A stretch of DNA of 8,928 nt from Acidimicrobiales bacterium (GTDB lineage Bacteria > Actinomycetota > Acidimicrobiia > Acidimicrobiales > RAAP-2): assembly GCA_017883105.1 (NCBI GenBank), contig JADGOF010000067.1, positions 1 to 8,928 on the forward strand, given 5' to 3'. Made by a program: the position numbers and the translations under genes. Shown in pieces: positions 4,816 through 8,928 of the stretch. How positions within the stretch are numbered: position 1 is the stretch's first letter; the number at the start of each line of letters is the position of its first letter. The notes beneath the pieces are model-generated. The model worked only from the letters and a program-made list of their open reading frames with translations, did no database searches and was not told the origin of the DNA.

Positions 4816-6471
4816 ATGCAGCCACCCACAACTCTGGACCGGGTCCTTCGGCGCGGGTCCGCGCGCGGCACTGGCACCGAACGTTACTACCACGCCCTGG
4901 CCTGGGCTCCCGGCGAGCCGCGCATCCTGCGCGACGATCTGGTCCCGGGCGGTGCTCGGGTCCCAGCCGGCGTCGGCGATCCGTCTTCACTTGTCTTCTT
5001 CGCACACTTCGCCGACGCTCAGATAGTCGATGTGCAGTCTCCGGGGAGGTTCGAGTTCTTCGAGATGCTGAACGGCAAGCCGGGATGCAATCTCTTCTAC
5101 CCGGCAGCGCGACCGCAGGAGACCCTCGCCCCCCATGCCCTGTCAGCGTTCGTGCGCACTTTGAACCGGTTGCGAGAGAGCCCGGACACTGGGTCACCGC
5201 TAGCGGTTGCCATCAGCGCGGGCGACAATGTGGACAACGCGCAGCTGAATGAGCTGGGGTGGTTCGTTGCGCTGGTGGGCGGTGGAGAGGTCGACTGCCG
5301 CTCGCGCGGAGCCCCTTACGAGGGAGTCCAAGACCCCACCTGGGACGACAGGACCCACTGGCATCCCGACGCCGCGCCCGATCGGTATCGGGAGCTCTGG
5401 GGCTTCCCCGACTGCCCTGGGCTGCTGGCTGAAGCCTTGCGACCGTTCTCTGCCGAGGCGCTCGCCCTCCCCTGGCTTTCTTGCTTCGGCAACCATGATG
5501 GGCTGATACTGGGCAACTCGCTGCCAACCCTCGCCTATCGCGACCTCGTCGTCGGTGACAGAAAACCCGTGGCCTTGCCGCCCAAGTTCGATGCTGTGGA
5601 GCATGCGGCGGAGTTCCACGCCGCCCCAGAGAGGTTCCTCGGCGGCCCGGCCAGGCATGTGGCAGCTGATGCGGCGCGCCGCATCGTCGGCCGGCGCGAG
5701 TTCGTCGAGGCGCATCTAAACGCGCCCGGCCGGCCTGCCGGACACGGTTATTCGTCGGCGAGCCTCCGCGAAGGCACGACGTATTGCGTACACGATATCG
5801 ATAGCGGGCGCGTGCCGATCCGCTTCGTCCTTCTCGATACCACCAACATGGATGGATTCTACGAGGGCAGCATCGGGCGACGACAGCTGAGCTGGCTCGA
5901 GGAACGGCTGGCCGAAGTGAGTCATCGTCACCTCGATGCCGGCGGCCGGTGGGTCGAGCAGCCCGAGGTCTGCGACCACCTGATCGTCCTCTTGTCCCAT
6001 CACCCATTGGAGGATCTGGTCAACGCGTGCGTCGACCAACGGGGTCTCGAGGAGGATCAGCCGCGCGCGCTGGCCGCCGAAGTCGAGGCGCTCCTGCACC
6101 GCTTTCCAAACGTTGTCCTCTGGCTCAACGGCCACCGTCACGTTAATCACGTGTGGCCGCGTCCCGACCCCACGGCTCGCACGGCCGGCTTCTGGGAGGT
6201 GTCGACGGCGGCCATCGCCGATTGGCCCTGTCAGGCACGGCTGCTCGAGCTGGTCGCGAACGGCGATGACTCGCTCTCGATCCTCTCGACGATGGTCGAC
6301 GCCGATGTGCCGGCCGATCCCGGTGAGGCAGCAGGCCTGGCACGCTTGGCCGCCGTGCATCGCGAGCTCGCCGCCAACGACCCCTTCAGCGGCCTGGAGT
6401 CGTTCCGCGAAGGCGGACCGAAAGATCGCAACGTGGTTCTGCCGGTGCCGGCACCGTTTTCGATTCCGTGA
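4816..6471 (+). CDS. Metallophosphoesterase, PPA1498 (TIGR03767) type
   Basis: The 551-residue protein belongs to the calcineurin-like fold with long inserts, as in the Propionibacterium acnes PPA1498 group. Metal-site motifs in order are HFADAQIVD (64-72, with Gln69 where most enzymes have His), SAGDNVDN (134-141), CFGNHDG (223-229), LLSHHP (392-397) and WLNGHRHVNH (436-445). Family landmarks include TTLDRVLRRG (5-14), PGEPRILRDDL (32-42), FVLLDTTN (337-344) and FWEVSTAAIADWPCQ (459-473). It should hydrolyse a phosphate mono- or diester using two metal ions; the substrate is unknown. ATG 4816 gives the usual N-terminus but lacks a clear ribosome site, and an in-frame ATG at 4762 would add 18 unconvincing residues. 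I see no signal peptide or twin-arginine motif, unlike many relatives. The neighbouring ATPase and GlpD suggest use of an imported phosphorylated compound. Confidence 0.92.
   Translation: MQPPTTLDRVLRRGSARGTGTERYYHALAWAPGEPRILRDDLVPGGARVPAGVGDPSSLVFFAHFADAQIVDVQSPGRFEFFEMLNGKPGCNLFYPAARPQETLAPHALSAFVRTLNRLRESPDTGSPLAVAISAGDNVDNAQLNELGWFVALVGGGEVDCRSRGAPYEGVQDPTWDDRTHWHPDAAPDRYRELWGFPDCPGLLAEALRPFSAEALALPWLSCFGNHDGLILGNSLPTLAYRDLVVGDRKPVALPPKFDAVEHAAEFHAAPERFLGGPARHVAADAARRIVGRREFVEAHLNAPGRPAGHGYSSASLREGTTYCVHDIDSGRVPIRFVLLDTTNMDGFYEGSIGRRQLSWLEERLAEVSHRHLDAGGRWVEQPEVCDHLIVLLSHHPLEDLVNACVDQRGLEEDQPRALAAEVEALLHRFPNVVLWLNGHRHVNHVWPRPDPTARTAGFWEVSTAAIADWPCQARLLELVANGDDSLSILSTMVDADVPADPGEAAGLARLAAVHRELAANDPFSGLESFREGGPKDRNVVLPVPAPFSIP
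6443..6460 (+). terminator. Weak terminator-like palindrome at the end of the metallophosphoesterase gene
   Basis: CGGTGCCGGCACCG is a perfect 14-base palindrome followed by TTTT, located inside the last codons of the gene. The stem can form five GC-rich pairs with a CCGG loop. The U run is short and the site is within coding sequence, so it may only attenuate or be incidental. Confidence 0.2.
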
Positions 6472-6591
6472 GTGGCTCCGGGGCGTCCGTGACTTGTGGA
6501 GCGCAGTCCCTCTGGCGGGCTTCCCGCTGCGCGGCCGGTCCCTGGGCAGGGTCGCTTCGGACGTGGCCGCATCGTGAGCCACTGCATGGCA

Positions 6592-6615
6592 AGGCGTTCC
6601 GCTCGAGGCGTTCCG
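6592..6615 (+). repeat. Direct repeat before glpD
   Basis: AGGCGTTCCG occurs twice (6592-6601 and 6606-6615), 14 bases apart start to start, shortly upstream of the glpD ribosome site. It could be a tandem regulator site. The rest of 6472-6640 shows no gene. Confidence 0.25.
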
Positions 6616-6640
6616 ATACCTCAAACGGAGGAGGTTCCTC

Positions 6641-8368
6641 ATGACTGACTCGACCCGTCTCGATTTGCCTGTCCCAGCAGCCGGAAAGGAGAGTCGAAGA
6701 CGCTCACTCGCCCGCTTGGCCACCGAGGTCTTCGATGTGCTCGTCATCGGTGGCGGCGTGACTGGGTGCGGCGTCGCTCTCGATGCGGCCAGCCGTGGTC
6801 TCTCCGTGGCCCTCCTCGAGAAGCGCGACTTCGCCGCGGGCACTTCGAGTCGTTCCAGCAAACTGATCCACGGGGGGCTTCGTTATCTCGAACAATTCGA
6901 CATCGGGTTGGTGCGAGAGGCGCTGCACGAGCGACAGCTTCTCGTGGAGAAGATTGCGCCGCACCTGGTTCATCCGACCCCTTTCCTTCTGCCCTTGAAG
7001 CACAGGGCCTGGGACCGGCTGTACCTGGGGTCGGGGCTCTTTCTGTACGACGCACTCGCCGGACTGAGGCCCGCGATGCCACGCCATCGACACCTGTCAC
7101 GCGGCGCTTGCTTGCGAGCCGTTCCGTCCCTCCGCGAAGATGCGCTTGTCGGTGGAATCCGCTACTACGACGCCCAGGTTGACGACGCTCGATTCTCGCT
7201 GATGCTCGCCCTCACGGCGACTGTTCACGGTGCACTCTGCGCCCCCGCCGTCGGCGTCATCGCGTTTCTCCATCAGGAGGAAAGGATCTCCGGAGCCCGT
7301 GTGCGAGACCTCGAGTCGGGTGATGAGTTCGAGGTGCGCGCCCGGGCAGTCATCAACGCCACCGGCGTGTGGACCACAGAGGTGGAGCGTCTGGCGGGAG
7401 TCGAGGCCCCTATGATGGTCCGACCGTCAAAAGGCGTGCACGTCGTCGTGCCGAAGGCGCTCATCGACTCCGCCTATGCGCTCATCCTGCCTACAGAGAA
7501 GAGCGTGCTGTTCGTGCTGCCCTGGGGCAACCAGTGGATCGTCGGCACGACCGACACCGATTGGCGCTTCGGTCTGGATCACCCCGCCGCGAGTCGCAGC
7601 GATATCCAGTACCTGCTCGACCACGTGAATGCGGTCCTCAAAGACCCGCTGACGTTCGACGACATCACCGCTGTGTACGCCGGTCTTCGCCCTCTGCTCG
7701 GAGGAGGCGCAGATGAGACGGCTGGATTGTCTCGAGAGCACGCAGTCCGGCGCAGCGCACCGGGACTGATAAGCGTGGCGGGTGGAAAGTACACGACGTA
7801 CCGGCTGATGGCCCGAGACGCCGTCGATGCGGCCGCTCGAGAGTTGCCCTTCACGGTCGATGCCAGCCGCACTGCCGATATCCCGCTCCTCGGGGCCGTC
7901 GGGTTGTCGGGCGCCGAGTTCCGGTTGAGCATCCACCCTGGTGCGACGCGCCTTGCACCCGAACACCTTCAGCACTTGGTCAGGCGCTACGGAACGCTGG
8001 CCTCGAACGTCCTGGATCTGTTGGTCGACGAGCCGCGCCTGGCCGACCCTCTCCCCGGGGCCGAGAAGTACCTGGCTGTCGAAGTCCGTTACGCTGCACT
8101 GCATGAGGGGGCGCTTCACGTTGACGATGTGCTCACTCGCCGCACTCACATTGCCTTCGAGACACCCGACCGTGGTCGGCTGGCGGCTGAGCATGTGGCT
8201 CATCTGATGGCCCCCGTCCTTGGGTGGGACCGAGCCGCCATCGACCGAGAGATCACGCACTATCGGGCGCGGCTCACCGCCGAGCGCGCCGCCCAGTCGA
8301 TGCTGGATGATGCCGCGTCAGATTCGGCCCGGTCTCCAGTGCGCGACTTGCGACTCTCGGCTGAGTGA
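6641..8368 (+). CDS. glpD: Aerobic glycerol-3-phosphate dehydrogenase (FAD, EC 1.1.5.3)
   Basis: The 575-residue protein oxidises sn-glycerol 3-phosphate to dihydroxyacetone phosphate at the inner membrane surface, passing electrons through FAD to quinone. The ATG follows GGAGGAGG (6627-6634) with a six-base spacer. The Rossmann motif is VLVIGGGVTGCGVALDAASRG (33-53). Other conserved blocks are GTSSRSSKLIHGGLRYLE (67-84), YYDAQVDDARFSL (175-187), INATGVW (238-244), LPWG..W.VGTTDTDW (293-308), AGLRPLLGGG (347-356, with the conserved substrate-site arginine), SVAGGKYTTYRLMARDA (378-394) and the C-terminal VEVRYAALHEGALHVDDVL (480-498). Length and blocks are normal for actinobacterial GlpD. It lies 169 bases after the metallophosphoesterase, same strand, and could share its transcript. 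No glycerol kinase or facilitator is present, so the context points to G3P from phosphorylated precursors rather than free glycerol. Confidence 0.96.
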   Translation: MTDSTRLDLPVPAAGKESRRRSLARLATEVFDVLVIGGGVTGCGVALDAASRGLSVALLEKRDFAAGTSSRSSKLIHGGLRYLEQFDIGLVREALHERQLLVEKIAPHLVHPTPFLLPLKHRAWDRLYLGSGLFLYDALAGLRPAMPRHRHLSRGACLRAVPSLREDALVGGIRYYDAQVDDARFSLMLALTATVHGALCAPAVGVIAFLHQEERISGARVRDLESGDEFEVRARAVINATGVWTTEVERLAGVEAPMMVRPSKGVHVVVPKALIDSAYALILPTEKSVLFVLPWGNQWIVGTTDTDWRFGLDHPAASRSDIQYLLDHVNAVLKDPLTFDDITAVYAGLRPLLGGGADETAGLSREHAVRRSAPGLISVAGGKYTTYRLMARDAVDAAARELPFTVDASRTADIPLLGAVGLSGAEFRLSIHPGATRLAPEHLQHLVRRYGTLASNVLDLLVDEPRLADPLPGAEKYLAVEVRYAALHEGALHVDDVLTRRTHIAFETPDRGRLAAEHVAHLMAPVLGWDRAAIDREITHYRARLTAERAAQSMLDDAASDSARSPVRDLRLSAE

Positions 8369-8394
8369 CCTTCCTGGGCGGCCTGGTGGGTGAG

Positions 8395-8575
8395 CCGGAG
8401 ACTGCACGTCGACGATCTGGGGATCAGTGAGATGCGCGAAGAAGACAAGCGAAGACGGAACACCGACGCCGGCCGGGCCGATGCACACCGTGACCCGAGT
8501 CCGCAGTGGCGTTTGACAAGGCCCGAATGCTGGGCACGTCGGGAACGAGGGTGCTGAGGGGAACGTGGAGTCCAA
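8395..8575 (-). pseudogene. Inverted, internally deleted copy of the metallophosphoesterase 5' region
   Basis: Read on the minus strand, 8554-8471 aligns with 4677-4762 and 8470-8395 continues with about 4971-5043, at roughly 80% identity by eye. The peptide PSSLVFFAHLTDPQIVDVQS matches PSSLVFFAHFADAQIVDVQS of the intact enzyme. Compared with 4758-4970, 208 bases are missing, and the join falls in GCCGG, present at both edges. Similarity ends after CAGTCTCCGG, so nearly the whole enzyme is absent. One indel breaks the upstream peptide. The remnant has Leu-Thr-Asp-Pro-Gln where the intact gene has Phe-Ala-Asp-Ala-Gln; the former looks more like the family. It therefore probably came from a diverged second copy rather than a recent duplication. 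Confidence 0.8.
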
Positions 8576-8582
8576 CAGCCTG

Positions 8583-8747
8583 AACGGCAAGGAGGTTCAC
8601 GTATCCCACAACCAGGCGTACACGAGTGTCGTCGACCGCTCCAGAGAAAGGACTGCCCGGATCCCCAGCGGCGTCAACGGCAGCGCTGCTGAGGACTACC
8701 CCGGCCGCGCCTTCACCAAGACCGCCGACGCCGGCTGGACTGCCTCA
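8583..8747 (+). pseudogene. Possible decayed YVTN-type beta-propeller fragment
   Basis: The plus-strand frame open from 8517 reads GKEVHVSHNQAYTSVVDRS, RERTARIPSGVNGSAAEDYP, GRAFTKTADAGWTAS. This loosely follows the repeat of YVTN propellers (vyVsn-n-tVsVID-at-ttIpvG-nPsavav-pdGr-ayvtnA). No start with a good ribosome site is seen and the frame runs into the tRNA, so it cannot be a working gene. The rest of 8369-8875 holds the inverted phosphoesterase fragment, a small hairpin and the tRNA promoter. Confidence 0.22.
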
Positions 8748-8756
8748 CCCAGGTTC

Positions 8757-8778
8757 GATGATCTGAGCAGCGATCATC
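8757..8778. other. Small inverted repeat between remnants and tRNA
   Basis: GATGATC and GATCATC are seven-base arms around the eight-base loop TGAGCAGC. There is no T run worth the name after it, so it is a poor terminator. It might be an operator or a decayed terminator. Confidence 0.25.
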
Positions 8779-8807
8779 CTCACTTTGTGCGGCATGGCCG
8801 CCGCCGT

Positions 8808-8837
8808 TTCGACCCCCACGCCCCTCTGTCGTATACT
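8808..8837 (+). promoter_or_regulatory. Probable promoter of tRNA-Ser
   Basis: TATACT (8832-8837) is a strong -10 match about 38 bases before the tRNA. The -35 candidate TTCGAC (8808-8813) with an 18-base spacer is weak. Transcription would start near 8844, leaving about 32 bases of 5' leader for RNase P to remove. Confidence 0.5.
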
Positions 8838-8875
8838 GTTCGTCCGCTCTCAGGGAGCGCGCCGCCGGGCACCGC

Positions 8876-8928
8876 GGAGAGGTGTCCGAGTTGGCTTAAG
8901 GAGCGCGACTGGAAATCGCGTGGGCGGG
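8876..8928 (+). tRNA. tRNA-Ser(GGA), 3' part outside window
   Basis: The acceptor strand GGAGAGG (8876-8882) is followed by T8 and a D arm containing CCGAGTTGGCTTAAGG. The anticodon stem CGCGA/TCGCG (8904-8908 and 8916-8920) encloses the loop CTGGAAA, giving anticodon GGA (8911-8913), which reads UCC and UCU serine codons. The long variable arm begins (TGGGCGGG) and is cut by the window end. Confidence 0.93.

Noticed and set aside
4117..5197. Overlapping minus-strand frames of 258 and 242 codons
   Set aside because: Arg/Pro-rich shadow translations of the ATPase end and phosphoesterase start; no family features.
5716..6861. Long minus-strand frame of 381 codons
   Set aside because: It lies antisense to the phosphoesterase and the glpD start, with composition typical of GC-rich shadow frames and no recognisable domain.
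7427..8260. Minus-strand frame of 277 codons
   Set aside because: Entirely antisense to glpD, whose protein motifs are unmistakable.
1..8928. CRISPR array, toxin-antitoxin pair or phage defence system
   Set aside because: No regularly spaced repeats and no recognisable nuclease, toxin or antitoxin frame; the small frames seen are explained as remnants or shadows.

Overview
The window comes from a high-GC Gram-positive genome, almost certainly an actinobacterium. The evidence is strong G/C bias at third codon positions, GTG starts with purine-rich ribosome sites, a lipoprotein substrate-binding protein, and an actinobacterial-type GlpD and metallophosphoesterase. I cannot name the genus.

Layout. 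(1) 1-602, minus strand: 5' part of a lipoprotein substrate-binding protein of an ABC importer, running off the left edge, with a good sigma-70-like promoter (804-832) and a leader of about 195 nt. (2) 603-1031: non-coding, holding that promoter, an inverted repeat and a sequence resembling an insertion-sequence end. (3) 1032-2240, minus: complete aspartokinase with divergent ACT domains. (4) 2278-3160, minus: gene remnants. One is an in-frame chimera of the N-terminus of threonine dehydrogenase and the C-terminus of 2-amino-3-ketobutyrate CoA ligase. Others are a possible ACT-like segment and a piece resembling the C-terminus of an MttB-type methyltransferase. (5) 3256-4532, plus: a 35-codon leader ORF (possible enolase-superfamily N-terminus) overlapping the start of an ABC importer ATPase. 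(6) 4602-6471, plus: an unrecognised gene tail, then a PPA1498-type metallophosphoesterase. (7) 6641-8368, plus: glycerol-3-phosphate dehydrogenase. (8) 8369-8875: decayed DNA with an inverted, partly deleted copy of the metallophosphoesterase 5' region and a possible beta-propeller scrap. (9) 8876-end: the first 53 nt of tRNA-Ser(GGA).

How the genes may work together: the binding protein, ATPase, metallophosphoesterase and GlpD suggest import and breakdown of a phosphorylated organic compound, with glycerol 3-phosphate entering central metabolism as DHAP. This is inference. No permease is in the window, and the binding protein points away from the ATPase, with aspartokinase and remnants between them.

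The most striking property is the density of deletion scars: at least two well-supported truncated or fused genes (tdh/kbl and the inverted phosphoesterase copy) and three or four weaker ones in under 9 kb.
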